From NCBI GenBank assembly GCA_039707655.1, contig CM077665.1:136419148-136483147 (forward strand): a DNA stretch of 64,000 nt, written 5' to 3'. The notes under the pieces are model-generated. The model saw only the letters and a list, made by a program, of their open reading frames with translations, was not told where the DNA came from and ran no database searches. Positions 42,927 to 53,689 of this stretch are shown one piece after another (the first letter of the stretch is position 1; each line of letters starts with the position of its first letter). This DNA comes from Elymus sibiricus. Lineage: Eukaryota > Streptophyta > Magnoliopsida > Poales > Poaceae. The translations under genes and the position numbers were made by a program.

Positions 42927-43541
42927 TATCGGGGATATTACCCCATGGTATAACCTGGCCTGAAGTATGACCCGGCCGGGACTTGGCGACTCACTGGTGA
43001 CCCGGCCGAGCTTGGCGGATCATTGGTGACCCGGCAGGCGGGTCAGACGGGCAACAAGGCCAACGGCCCAGAGGGCGGCTCATGGGAGGGCCGACTCATG
43101 TTATGGCGGAAAGCGGCTCAAAGAGAAGGCCCAAAGGAGAGGAAGGATTCCCTTACAAGACAAACAAGACCCGGATTAGGACACAAGAGAGACTAGTCCT
43201 AATCCTACTCCTAGTAGGACTCTACATGTAAACCTACCCCTTCCACTTATATAAGGAGGGGTAGAGCACCCCTAGAGGGACAACTTCAAGTCATTAGAGA
43301 CAGACAGATTAGAGGCTCTCGAGATTAGAGGTAGCGATCCCGCACCCTTGTAATCGAGATCATCTTCATCATCAATATACACAAAGTAGGACGTAGGCTT
43401 TTACCTCCATCGGAGGGGCCGAACCTGGGTAAACTCGCGTCTCCCAATTCCGACCAACCCCACTCAAGCCGCCACATAGTTGCGATGGCCTCACGCCTAA
43501 GTTCTCAAACGAGGACATCTTGCCGTGACAAAACCACGACC
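42927..43541 (+). repeat. 3' LTR of element E
   Basis: 615 bp; the first motif is tatcgggg (G to A from tgtcgggg) and the last base is c rather than a. It is followed by gcctt, one base different from the left TSD gccgt. Confidence 0.9.
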
Positions 43542-43546
43542 GCCTT

Positions 43547-44018
43547 GAAGCACCGGTGGGCTCGGGGTTGACCGTCGTCCTATCGAGCCCCCAGCCTTGG
43601 TCCTCTTGCACCAAGTAGGAAACCATTGGGGTTGCTTTACCAACCCATAGGCTGGCTTCGCTCCCTTAGCACGAAAGTGGAAAGCCTTTCTGTCCACGCC
43701 TGCTGGAACCGCTCCTGCACCGCCTACGCGTCATGCATCACCCATGTGAGGGCGCAAGGCCGCGTGAGCCTGCTAGGCCACCCTCGATAAGTCCGCCCCG
43801 CGAGGGCCCCAAGGGTGGCCTCGGGACGTGCCCTCGCAACGAGAGGCTCCATGTGGTCCTTGACGTTGATTCTCTGGCACCTGCCTCGTGAGGCGAGGGC
43901 CCTCGTAAGGGTCTTGCTCGCCGAGCCCGACGGTGGGCCGAGTCAGGCCTACGCAACGTGTCGCGCCTGGGGCCGCAGTCCGACGGGCCGGGGTATCCCC
44001 GGTCCCACGGGCCCGACA
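43547..44018 (-). repeat. 3' LTR of Gypsy D, second part
   Basis: Continues the D LTR after element E and ends gggcccgaca (44009-44018), followed on the minus strand by PPT gggcccgggggctac (44019-44033). Confidence 0.82.
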
Positions 44019-44533
44019 GTAGCCCCCGGGCCCGCGTTGCGCATGACTCTGTATGATGGGAGGGGTAAAACGACGTGGGCCCCAACCACCTGCGGGCTAG
44101 GCATGACACGTGGAGCTTGGCAGGTCATGGAACGCCCCTTCTCCCCGCGACGCCTTGGTAACCGCCCCGAGCTGACATAAAGCCGGCGCGTAATGGCGGT
44201 CCATCATTGCTCTTCCTTGACTTGTGCCGCCCTCCTGCGCCTTCCTTCTCGTGTAATATTGCTCCTGGGCCCGCGGCGTGCACGGCGCGGCCTGTTGGGG
44301 GAAGTGAAACGACGCGGGCCATAGTTGCCCGCGAGCCAGGCATGACACGTGGCACTCAGTGGTCCGCGCGTCGCCTCCACTTCCCACGACGCCTTGGGGA
44401 TTGCGCTCACTCCTAGAAAACCGCCACACCCGAGGGGCGGAGACATCACTGCACAGTTTCTCACCTCCGCCTCCTTCCTGCGCTGCTCCTTCATCCTTGC
44501 GTGAACATTACCTTCTCCTCCCCTCTCCTTACC

Positions 44534-45844
44534 ATGGCGGCCAGGAGGGGTGCCACAAGCGCCGAAGCACAGGCGGGGTCTTCGGTGCCGCCATCATCCC
44601 CTGGGGGCGACAAGGGCCGGTGCCTGAGGTCGCCCGCAACGCGATGGTGCTTGGCCGCCAACGACGAGTAAGTGCGCTATTGTCGTTGCCTTTTCTTGCA
44701 TATCTTGCCTGGTCTGGCGAGTCTGATCACCAAACTTCCCAGGGCGCCCACACCCAAGAAGCGGAGGGATGCCTCGCCGGGGGCGCCCCCCCGCACGCCG
44801 CCTGCTGGCGAGGCATCTACCTCAGCGCTTGGCTTGACGAGGCCCGGGGGATCCGTAGGCCACTCCGGGGCTACGGCGGAGCCCTGGGGGAGCGCGGCCC
44901 ACGCCGCCGCGTTCACTTCCCGAGGTGTCGAGTGCAAGGCAGAACTAGCCCGCAAGGAGGCAACCATCATCGAGCGGGAGGTAGACATGGCCCTCCGTGA
45001 GCGGGAGGCTACTCGGACCGCCTTCGACCAGGAGGCCGAGCGCGAGCGTCTTGAGGCCCTGGAAGGCTGGGTCCTTGCCGTTGAGGCCGCCCTCGCGGCA
45101 GCGCGTGAGGAAGCCCTTGCCGGTGCTGACGCGACGGTGGCTCGAGAATGGGAGGCCGCTCTGGAAGAGTACCACGGCGAGCTTGCTCGGCAGGAGGCCC
45201 GCCTCCAGCTCAGATGTGATGCGCTCCTGGAATAGGTGGGCGCGCTTAGGGCCCAGCTGCAGGGCGCCCAAGCCGATCTCTAGGCCATCCTCGAGAGCGA
45301 GGAGGGCATTAAGGCGGAGTTGGCGTCGCTTCAGGCCCAAGTTGGTGAAGCCGCCGACGCCGTGCAGGCGGCCAGGGACGATGCGGCACACGCGCAACTG
45401 ATGGAGACGCATCGCGCTAAGCAGTTCCTGGACCTCGCTCATCGCGCGGGCAGCGCGCGCCGCCGCTTCGTCGGGGACGCCCCGGCGCTGCCGCGTGCGC
45501 ATGGCGACGGAGGTTACCTCGACTTCTTCCTCAAGGTGGTGGAGGCGCTCGAGTCGGGCGTCTCCCAGGTGGATGAAGACATGGAATCAAGCGCGCGCGA
45601 CCTCCTGGACAGCGCACTGACACGCGTCTTCTCCAACATGCGCTGCCACTACCTTGCGTTCGACCTCTCCCACGTGATGGAGTCTGTGGCCACGGAGCTC
45701 CGAAGCCCCCTCAGGGACGAGGTGCGCGAGCATGTGGAGTCCCTGGTCGGGCGGTTCGCTCAGTTGGAGTCCTCCGTGGGGAGCGGCAACCTTGGCGCTG
45801 AAGCCTCCGGGAGCCATGATGAAGATAGTGCCTCCTCCGCTTAA
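44534..45844 (+). pseudogene. Antisense ORF of Gypsy D, N-terminal domain missing
   Basis: Same kind of gene as 12859-15721. Exon 1 (44534-44667) begins MAARRGATSAEAQAG and ends in NDE; the intron is gtaagtgcg...cccag (44668-44742); exon 2 begins with a basic PTPKKRR segment. It then forms a Glu/Ala/Arg-rich coiled coil (AELARKEATIIEREVDMAL), with stops at 45233-45235 and 45281, and resumes with FLKVVEALESGVSQVDEDME and a C-terminal acidic tail ending at 45842-45844. The globular domain that A has between start and intron (about 1.3 kb) is gone, so exon 1 is only 134 bp. Function unknown. Confidence 0.75.
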
Positions 45845-46413
45845 GCTTTTCTGTCTCTTTCTTGTTGCATTATGAACCACTTGGCCCTGGGAAGGCATCC
45901 GACATTTGTAAGATACTTTTTGTGTCTTAAATAGTAGTTGCCTGTCGTGCTTGCCCCACCCATGCTCCATCCGTGGGGTCTTGTGTTTTCCTTGGTGTGA
46001 CCCCCACGCCCTGGCCGACGGGGGCCCGTCTTCTGAGCTAGCCTTGCATCGTTGATAGGGTCCCATCCTCCGCGAGCCTCCCGGGCCAGGGGGCAGGGGC
46101 TCGCGAGGCTGGCGAAGGTACGTAGCGCGCGGCTCCCGAGGGCCCCATCCTTGACGCGTGACGGGGGCGGGGCGATAGCCCTCGAGAGCTTTAGTACTTG
46201 CCCTTACCTCGCTAGGCTGTTGCCTTGCACCGGACCTTCCTCGGGGAGCCCTTCCGGACTCCATACGCCCGTCAGCTTGCGCTTGGGCCCCGCATGAGGA
46301 GGCCCGTCACTGGAGCTCCTGGCGAGGCGACCAAAGGCTTTAGCAAGATGACGTGTGTGGGGGTAAACCTGCGGGTCAGGACCCATTCCTTGGAGCCAGC
46401 CAGTCATGAGTAC
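45845..46413. other. Gypsy D spacer
   Basis: About 570 bp between the antisense ORF and the Gypsy F insertion. It shares words such as ctcgcgaggc and gggaggccc with the A spacer but shows no tandem repeat or gene. Confidence 0.45.
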
Positions 46414-47915
46414 TGATGACCCACAAGTATAGGGGGTCAATCGTAGTCCTTTCGATAAGTTAGAGTGTCAAACCCAACGAGGATCAGAAGGAAATGACAA
46501 GTGGTTTTCAGCAAGGTAATTTCTATAAGCACTGAAATAGTCGGTAACAGGTAGTTTGATAGCAAGATAATTGGTAACGAGCAAGTAATGGTAACAGTAA
46601 ATAAAGTGCAGCAAGGTAGCCCAATCATTTTTATAGCAAAGGACAGGCCAAAATGATCTCTTATAATAAACAAAGCGTTCTTGAGGGTACACGGGAATTT
46701 CATCTAGTCACTTTCATCATGTTGGTTTGATTCGAGTTCGCTACTTTGATAATTTGATATGTGGGTGGACCGGTGCTTGGGTGTTGTTCTTACTTGAACA
46801 AACCTCCCACTTATGATTAACCCCCCTCGCAAGCATCCGCAACTACGAGAAAAGTATTAAGATAAAATCTAACCATAGCATTAAACGTTTGGATCAAAAT
46901 CAGCCCCTTACGAAGTAGCGCATAAACTAGGGTTTAAGCTTCTGTCACTCTAGCAACCCATCATCTAATAACTACTCCCCAGTGCATTCCCTTAGGCCCA
47001 AAGATGGTGAAGTGTCATGTAGTCGACGTTCACATGACACCACTAAGGGAATCACAACATACACATCATCAAAATATCGAACACATATCAAGTTCACATG
47101 ATTACTTGCAACATGACTTCTCCCGTGACCTCAAGAACAAAGGTGACTACTCACAAATAATAAACATGCTCAAGATCAGAGAGGTATTGAATAGCATAAT
47201 AGATATGAAAATATAATCTTCCAGCAAATAAACCATATAGTAATCAATTACGCAAGCTAATCAACACTACTAGTCACCGACAAGCACCAATCTAAGGTTC
47301 CGGTACAAAGATTGAACACAAGAGATGAACTAGGGTTTGAGAGGATATGGTGATGTTGAATATGTTGATGAAGATTGTCCCCCCCAAAATGAGAGGGTTG
47401 TTGGTGATGACGATGGCTTCGATTTCACCCTTTGGGAGGGAAGTTTCCCCGGCGGAATCGCTCCGCCAGAGAGCAAAAGTGATCATGCTCAAGTTCCGCC
47501 TCGAGACGGTGGCGTACCGTCCCAAAAGTCCTCTCCTAATTTTTTCTAGGTCGAAACACCTTCTATACCAGAAGATGGGCTCCGGAGGTGGGCCGCGCTA
47601 AGCACAACCCACCAGGGCGCGCTTAGGGGGCCTGGCGCACCCTGGTGTCTTGTGCTCACCAAGGTGGCCCCCTCCGATAGTTCTTTGCACCAATATTTAT
47701 TATATATTCCATAAAAAATCTCCGTAAAGTTTCAGCTCATTTGGAGATGTGTAGGATAGGTATCTTTGACATGGTTTTTCAGGTCCAGAATTCCAGTTGC
47801 CGGCATTCTCCCTCTTTGTGCAAACCTTGCAAATTATGAGAGAAAAAGGCATTAGAATTACCCCAAAAACATTATAAATAACAGTAGGAAATCATGATGC
47901 AAAATGGACGTATCA
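46414..47915 (-). repeat. 3' LTR of Gypsy F
   Basis: 1502 bp. On the minus strand it starts tgatacgtcc and ends cctatacttgtgggtcatca, so it is of the same broad type as the LTRs of K but a different family. A TATA-like aatatataataa lies on the minus strand near 47697-47707. Confidence 0.85.
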
Positions 47916-47931
47916 ACTCCCCCAAGCTTAG
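47916..47931 (-). other. Polypurine tract of Gypsy F
   Basis: Minus strand ctaagcttgggggagt next to the LTR; the same tract is used by K. Confidence 0.8.
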
Positions 47932-49733
47932 ACCTCGCTTGTCCTCAAGCGAAAGCCAATATCGAAAAACATGTCCACATGGTTTGAGAGAGAGGTGTCG
48001 ATAAAAACAAAATACGGACATAGTAGCATCATGCTTATTATCATAACAGCAACAAACTTTATCATGAAACCCTTTCATATAACTTTCATTTCATAACAAC
48101 ATCATATAACTTCCAACAAGGAAGTAACAATTTATAACAACATATAAGTATAAAGCATAAACCTTATTGAATGCCAACAAACTATGTTCTCAGTCAACTT
48201 TGCAACTACAATTCATCATATTGTCAGGAATGGTCTCGTGTCAGAGCCTTTAGGCAAGTCCACATACTCAACCATCATATAATCTTCTATGATTGCTAAC
48301 ACTCACAGCATACCCATGAGCCAAAAGATTCAACCAGACACATAAGAAGATAGGGGCTTATAGTTTCGCTTCCCAACGTATTCACCTCAAGGGTGATGTC
48401 AACAATAATAACTCATGCTCACTCATATCCAACTAGGTATATGTGCCTAGATCTTTCCTCACCACCTGATGCTTGTAAAAAAGTAAAAGTAAAAAAGGAA
48501 TAGCATAGAATACTTTGACTCTTGCATAAAAGTAAATACATAAAGGTAAAGGATAGGCCCTTCACAGAGGGGAGCAGAGGTTGTCATGCGCTTTTTAGTT
48601 TGTATGCCAAATCCCTTAGTGCAAAAGAACTTCACGTTATATTGCCCCTTGTGATAGCAACCTTTATTATGCAGTTCGTCGCTTTTATTACTTTGCCATC
48701 ACAAGTTCGTACAACGCTCAATTTTCTCTTACACTAATTGAGCAAACACATTTAGAAGCAATTTTTATTGCCTTAGTGCACCGATGAAAACTTAGTTGAA
48801 GGATCTTATTCAATCCATAGGTAGGTATGGTGGACTCTCAAAACATGAGTTTGGGTTTGGGGTTTTTGGATGCACAAGTAGTATCTTTACTTAGTGCAGA
48901 ATTTTTGGCTAGCAAAGATATGGAGCAAGCACCACATGTTGAAGGATCTATGACAATATAACTTCTATTTGAATATGAACAAACATAAATCATTACGTTG
49001 TCTTCCTCGTCCAACGTGAACAATTTTGGCATATAATAATTAATGGGGGCTCACAATCATAAAAGATGTCCAAGATAGTGTATTTGCATGTGAATCTTCT
49101 CTTCCCTTATTAGTTCTTTCATGAATTGCATCATTGACCAATGCTATGTTTGTCAATCTCCAATAAATTTTACTACTTATACTCTTCTTTATGTGATGTC
49201 ATTACTCACCATAAGATTAGCATATGATCTTTTTCATTTATTCTTCTTTTTATTTTGATTGCAACAAAGAAGTAAAGAAGCAAAAAGCTCAAACTAACTT
49301 TATTATCTAAATTTCACACGATTACATAGATAGATAGATCACGAAAGTAGCACTCGAAAATAGAACATACTAAACTTTTATTCAACTAACTCACGAAATT
49401 GCTAAGGATCGAAAGAAAATAAGAAAAGGGAGTAAAAGTGATGGTGATACGATACTGGGGCATCTCCCCCAAGCTTGGCTCAACCCAAGGGGAGTGCCCA
49501 TACCCGTGTACTCAAGTCTCCTTTGGTGGTGAAGATGATGAAGGTGGTGGTGATGAAGATGAAGCAGCCTTCTTATTCAGCTTATATTTGAGCATAAAAT
49601 TCTCCTCCCTTAAATCATAATTCTCTAGTTCGAGATTTAATATCCTTTTGCATAATGCTGCCTTACTCTCCTACAGAAAATGAGACGGTATAAATTCAAC
49701 CTTTGGTTTGTATTTTTAAGGGAGGCTTGACTT
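47932..49733 (-). other. Gypsy F 3' non-coding region
   Basis: AT-rich, about 1.8 kb, no domain on either strand. It corresponds to the long non-coding 3' region of K. A second ccccaagcttgg (aagcttggggg on the minus strand) lies at about 49467-49478, matching the doubled tract seen in K. Confidence 0.55.
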
Positions 49734-49940
49734 CTAGAATTCCACATGCATGTCTCCAGGATGAGGTAGTGGTTCATCCTCTTCCTCAGAGCTATTGTCT
49801 GGACCTGCATCCTTCATCTCTTCCTGGTCGGTATCTTCCTCTTCATTGGCCCACTGGTCGATGTAGACACCCCCATAGCTCTTTGGGTTTGCAATATAGT
49901 CAGCAACATAGCTCTCCCCCTCTGAATCTCGAGACGACAT
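49734..49940 (-). CDS. Small acidic ORF of Gypsy F (68 aa)
   Basis: MSSRDSEGESYVADYIANPK, then an acidic run NEEEDTDQEEMKDAGPDN. It lies where K has its second ORF but does not resemble it; it may be the truncated start of the variable downstream ORF found in such elements. No function assigned. Confidence 0.4.
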   Translation of the reverse strand: MSSRDSEGESYVADYIANPKSYGGVYIDQWANEEEDTDQEEMKDAGPDNSSEEEDEPLPHPGDMHVEF

Positions 49941-50275
49941 ATTTTCACATCTGTGAGGAAAACAACACGAAACAAGAACATGGGATTTTTCTGCGATACG
50001 GTGTTCAAATCGTCCGGGAGTATATATAGAGAATTTTTATTCTTAGGAAACAAGAATATGTAAGGAAAACGGAGTCGGGAAGGTTCCCGAGGTGGGCACA
50101 ACCCACCAGGGCACGCCGGGGAGGGCAGGCGCGCCCTGGTGTATCGTGCTCACCTCGGTTGCTTTCCCGTTTATTTCTTAATTTCCAAAATTTTGTAATA
50201 TTCCAAAACTGACAAAAAATATTTTTAAGGATTTTTTGGAGTCCGTTTACTTACCATATCAAGTACCTCCTTTTT
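49941..50275 (-). other. Gypsy F spacer between integrase and downstream ORF
   Basis: 335 bp, contains gtgggcacaacccaccagggc (minus and plus nearly palindromic, about 50093-50113), a word also found in the F LTR near 47605. Probably an internal copy of promoter sequence. Confidence 0.45.
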
Positions 50276-50732
50276 TCAATATTTTGGAGTGTTCTGGAAG
50301 GTTTCTTTTATGTGCTCCTCCGGTGTCATGGTTTGGATAATATTGCTTTCAACATTAATAGGCGTAACAGAGATATAATGTTTAATTCTTTGTCCATAGA
50401 CCACCTTCGGGTTAGTACCTTCGGCATTATTAATCTTGATAGCTCCAGAATGATAAACTTCTTCAATAACATAGGGTCCTTCCCATTTGGAGAGAAGTTT
50501 TCCTGCAAAAAATCTGACATGAGAATTGTACAAAAGAACATATTCACCAACTTTGAATTCTCGGTTTTGGATTCTTTTGTCATGCCATCTTTTAACTTTC
50601 TCTTTAAATAACTTGGCATTTTCATAGGCTTGGGTTCTCCATTCATCTAGTGAGCTAATATCAAATAACCTCTTTTCACCGTCAAGTTTGAAATCATAGT
50701 TGAGTTCTTTAATTGCCCAAAATGCTTTATGT

Positions 50733-50776
50733 TCTAATTCTAGAGTCAAATGACAAGCTTTCCCATATACCATTTT
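50733..50776. repeat. 44-bp segment in integrase, original copy
   Basis: Identical to 50835-50878. This is the expected position of the encoded motif in Gypsy pol, before [13 protein letters not shown]. Confidence 0.85.
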
Positions 50777-50834
50777 GTATGAAGACGTACCCATAAGATT
50801 TTTATAAGCTGTTCTATAGGCCCAAAGTGCATCA

Positions 50835-50878
50835 TCTAATTCTAGAGTCAAATGACAAGCTTTCCCATATACCATTTT
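50835..50878. repeat. 44-bp segment in integrase, misplaced copy
   Basis: Identical to 50733-50776 but placed where the catalytic-Glu segment should be. It fits a local template switch during reverse transcription or repair. Confidence 0.85.
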
Positions 50879-51466
50879 ATCAACTTGACCACTAGATTGA
50901 GGATGATAGGGTGATGCAATTTTTTGGTTAACATCATATTTAGCAAGCATCTATTATATATAAAAAGCGTTTGACGGGCTCACCAGAAAAAAAGGAATTA
51001 AATTAGAAAATCCCACAATAATCAGAAACATCTGACCATTTATCTAATAGACGAACAAATTATAGCCATTAGATATCTTTGAAGTCAGAAAATTACCCAC
51101 CATTGCCATTATGAAAAAACTATTCGTTCACACATTAGGTAATTATTAACATACCTGGTAGCGTGACCTGAGAGATAAAAAAATAGCTTAAGCTGACGTG
51201 CATGCATAGGAGATGTGAATTGTGAGAGTTAAAAAAAATAGATAGATGCACCTGACGTGCATGCATAGGAGACAGGATTTTTTTTAAAAAGCTATGTATG
51301 ACGTGCATGCATATGACTTCTCTTCAGGTAGATGCATGCATGACACGGGCCTATTCCTTTCTACATGCATATACGTGCTTATATGGATGCATGAAAAACA
51401 AATATACATGCATTGCCACAAGCACTGGACGCCTAATGCATTTTTATATGCTGCATGCATTCTTCA

Positions 51467-51688
51467 CTAATATATATGGACGCATGGAAAAAACTGTAGT
51501 ACCCCGATCGAGTCCTCTGGCCATCTTCCGATATAGTTCCTTGGGCCTATCAAGCGCTCCAGCATCTCATTCATCACTTGGGAGTGAAACAACCAAATGA
51601 AGATATAATCGGTAAAAATTATCCACCATTGCAATGCGACAGGAATATCCTCTCTTTGACTTTTGCGAATTATCTCGCCCATACGTGT
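51467..51688 (-). other. Open frame inside Helitron, possible captured fragment
   Basis: On the minus strand it encodes about 74 residues including MGEIIRKSQREDIPVALQWW and FHSQVMNEMLERLIGP. The composition is protein-like in an AT-rich, stop-rich background, as a captured exon would be. No family recognised. The frame also runs a few bases into the MITE TSD. Confidence 0.35.
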
Positions 51689-51694
51689 CATGTT

Positions 51695-51846
51695 CACTGA
51701 AAAAAATAGCGCGTTGTACCACCGCTAATAACACGCTATAGTATAGAGAATTGTGTCGCTAAATTGATCAGTGTATAATGTCTCGCTAATAACATGTTAT
51801 ATTCAGGGGCGACGCTATTTTGTATAGCACGCTATTTTTTTCCTTG
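51695..51846. mobile_element. 152-bp hAT-type MITE
   Basis: Perfect 8-bp TSD gtcatgtt at 51687-51694 and 51847-51854; terminal inverted repeats cactgaaaaaaatagcg / caaggaaaaaaatagcg (15 of 17 match). Length, 8-bp TSD and CA...TG ends fit a non-autonomous hAT element. It is nested in the Helitron. Inner words gctaataacacgctat / gctaataacatgttat form a further repeat. Confidence 0.85.
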
Positions 51847-51854
51847 GTCATGTT

Positions 51855-53160
51855 ACATCCATGGACGGATGGATCCATCATACATGCATAGATTTATGTT
51901 AGTATGATCTATGCTCCAAGAATGTTTGAGCAAATAATTCTTCCATACTTTCTTCGATTAGAAGTAATGATGATCCATGGCCCGAGTGTGCTGAGGACAG
52001 TCTAAACCAACAAACATTTTAGTTCAGCCAATGTATGCATGCTCACATTACACCTCAAGCAATAATCATCTTAACCCCTTGCATGTGTTGATACAATAGA
52101 TAGATCAATTTTTCCTATATTTTCATGCCATGCACAACAAGTTGTATCTCTTACACATGTATCAAAAACATTCATCTAATTACGCATGCAAGGACATGCA
52201 TGCATTGATACTCTACCAGAGATACACTGTAAATGAAAAATGATAAACAACTATAAACACACAAAAAAAAATGTAAATAAAAAATCTCATAAGTACAAAA
52301 TTTCTAATGTAGCAAAATTTCCTTATTTTAAGCAAGTAATACAACAAAATAGACAAAGAAAAATATGGAAGTATATGAAAACTAACATGTGTGGACTAAG
52401 TAACTTGATACCTAATATACATAGGGAAAACCAGTAAAATAGTAAAATACTATAGAAAACCCCAACATGTAATCATTGTTTTTAAAGGTAATTTCCATTC
52501 ATACATTTGGACTAACCGATTTCACTAATCCTATCTACCAACACACACACATGGTATAATACCCAAGCGACAAAAATGCCCCAAAACTAGCCCTAGCACA
52601 ATGGGTAAAAACGGCACGCCAACGTTTTTAAAGCAAGTACTGAGGACGATGTTTCTTTCTTCAAAATGTCAACAAACTAGGATCAAACTTCACTCACGTC
52701 AAATTATAATCTAATATTGGTCCTGCCAGCTTCTTACATCATCTGACAAAAAAAACTAACACGATATTTTTCATGGATATGTATAATACATAAATACACT
52801 TTAACTTTATATGAAAAACTAAGAAACACTTACATTAAAAAATCACTAAATTAAAATTAAAATGGAAATTAGGCACATAGATCGCAAATTAACCTATGCC
52901 TACACAAAACATGATAAAAGGCAATAAACATAACACGAATATAATATGCATGACACGATTGGTCATCAAAACATTTAGTATGGCATGTATAATTAGCACG
53001 TAAATGATAAATGTATGACTTACATATTTATATGTCAATAAAAATCAAACATACCTAAGACAAAACAATGTTTGCATAGATATTATTTTTAATGTCATCT
53101 TATTCGGTTCAATTTTTCTTCAGAAAATCAAATAATAATTCTCATTATTGAAGTATATAA
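51855..53160. other. Helitron interior, no gene
   Basis: AT-rich, 1.3 kb, no coding region supported. gcatgcatg-type words are common here and near 51290-51470. Confidence 0.5.
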
Positions 53161-53196
53161 ATTCTAGCCCACGCATTGAGCGGGACACTTTGCTAG

Positions 53197-53689
53197 TTTT
53201 ACAAAAAGCACCATGAATAAAGTGTGAACCACCATCAGTCATTAAATATCTAGGGACTCCAAACCTCGGGAAGATAACTTCCTTAAGCCTTTTAATGGAA
53301 GTGTTATGATCAGCACTACTAGTTGGAATAGCTTCTACCCACTTAGTAACATAATCAACAGCAACCAAAATATGTGTATACCCATTACAGGAAGGAAAAG
53401 GTCCCATATAATCAAATCCCCAAACATCAAATGGCTCAACAACAAGTGAATAATTCATAGGCATTTCCTGACGCTTACCAGTATTACCAATTTTTTGACA
53501 TTCATCACAAGACAAGACAAACTTACGGGCATCCTTGACGAGTGTAGGCCAATAAAAACCAGATTGCAATACGTTATGAGTAGTTCTATTTCCCGCATGA
53601 TGTCCTCCAAAAGCTTCGGAATGACATTTCCGTAGGATTTGTTCCAGTTCATGCTTAGGCACACAACGTCTAATAATACCGTCTACCGC
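53197..53689 (-). pseudogene. Integrase N-terminal and core domain of Gypsy F
   Basis: From the CACTA edge it reads IIRRCVPKHELEQILRKCHS, then the H2C2 zinc-binding module (HSEAFGGHHAGNRTT and SCDECQKIG) and the core domain with GFDYMGPFPSCNGYTHILVA, VDYVTKWVEA (first Asp) and YLMTDGGSHFIHGAFCK (second Asp). The Helitron cuts it after FCK. The frame upstream of about 53689 belongs to the CACTA end. RT and gag of F lie outside the window. Confidence 0.88.

Larger units (their letters stand above)
37697..43541 (+). mobile_element. Gypsy-like element 'E', non-coding (LARD-type)
   Basis: 615-bp LTRs at 37697-38311 and 42927-43541, PBS after the 5' LTR, near-TSD gccgt / gcctt. The 4.6-kb interior encodes no gag, protease, RT or integrase; it holds minisatellites, degenerate repeats and a GC-rich block. 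It is thus a large retrotransposon derivative mobilised in trans. LTR divergence by hand count is about 22 changes in 615 bp (about 3.6%). Confidence 0.88.
37290..46413 (-). mobile_element. Gypsy element 'D' (Tat/Grande-like), 3' end, split by E
   Basis: A minus-strand element whose 3' LTR is 37290-37696 joined to 43547-44018 (about 879 bp), followed by PPT, antisense ORF and spacer. It is cut at 46414 by Gypsy F. The left flank 37285-37289 is taaac; the partner TSD is outside the window. LTR ends tgtcgg...cgaca and the shared ttaccta/caggtt block match A and I. Confidence 0.85.
50276..50949 (-). pseudogene. Integrase C-terminal part of Gypsy F with an internal duplication
   Basis: Continues the integrase gene after the Helitron. 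It reads [20 protein letters not shown] (end of the core domain), then [41 protein letters not shown] and the C-terminal [17 protein letters not shown] domain, stopping at 50276. A 44-bp segment encoding [14 protein letters not shown] occurs twice (50733-50776 and 50835-50878), 102 bp apart, so the frame holds. The extra copy replaces the part after SGQV that normally has the catalytic Glu of the D,D,E triad, so this integrase is inactive. Confidence 0.85.
50950..53196 (+). mobile_element. Non-autonomous Helitron in Gypsy F integrase
   Basis: 2247 bp, begins tctattatat (TC start), ends ctag after a hairpin-like cccacgcattgagcggg (53168-53184). It is flanked by A (50949) and T (53197) with no TSD, as Helitrons require. 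Removing it joins the two integrase frames directly (CK then MLAKYDV). No Rep/helicase is encoded. It contains a hAT-type MITE and a short open frame of unknown origin. Confidence 0.85.
46414..53689 (-). mobile_element. Gypsy element 'F', 3' half
   Basis: A minus-strand element with 3' LTR 46414-47915, PPT, 1.8 kb of non-coding DNA, a small acidic ORF and the 3' part of pol (integrase). It is split by a Helitron and cut by a CACTA element at 53690. LTR ends are those of K in reverse (tgatgaccc...gtatca). The left flank agtac (46409-46413) is the candidate TSD; the partner is outside. Confidence 0.88.
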
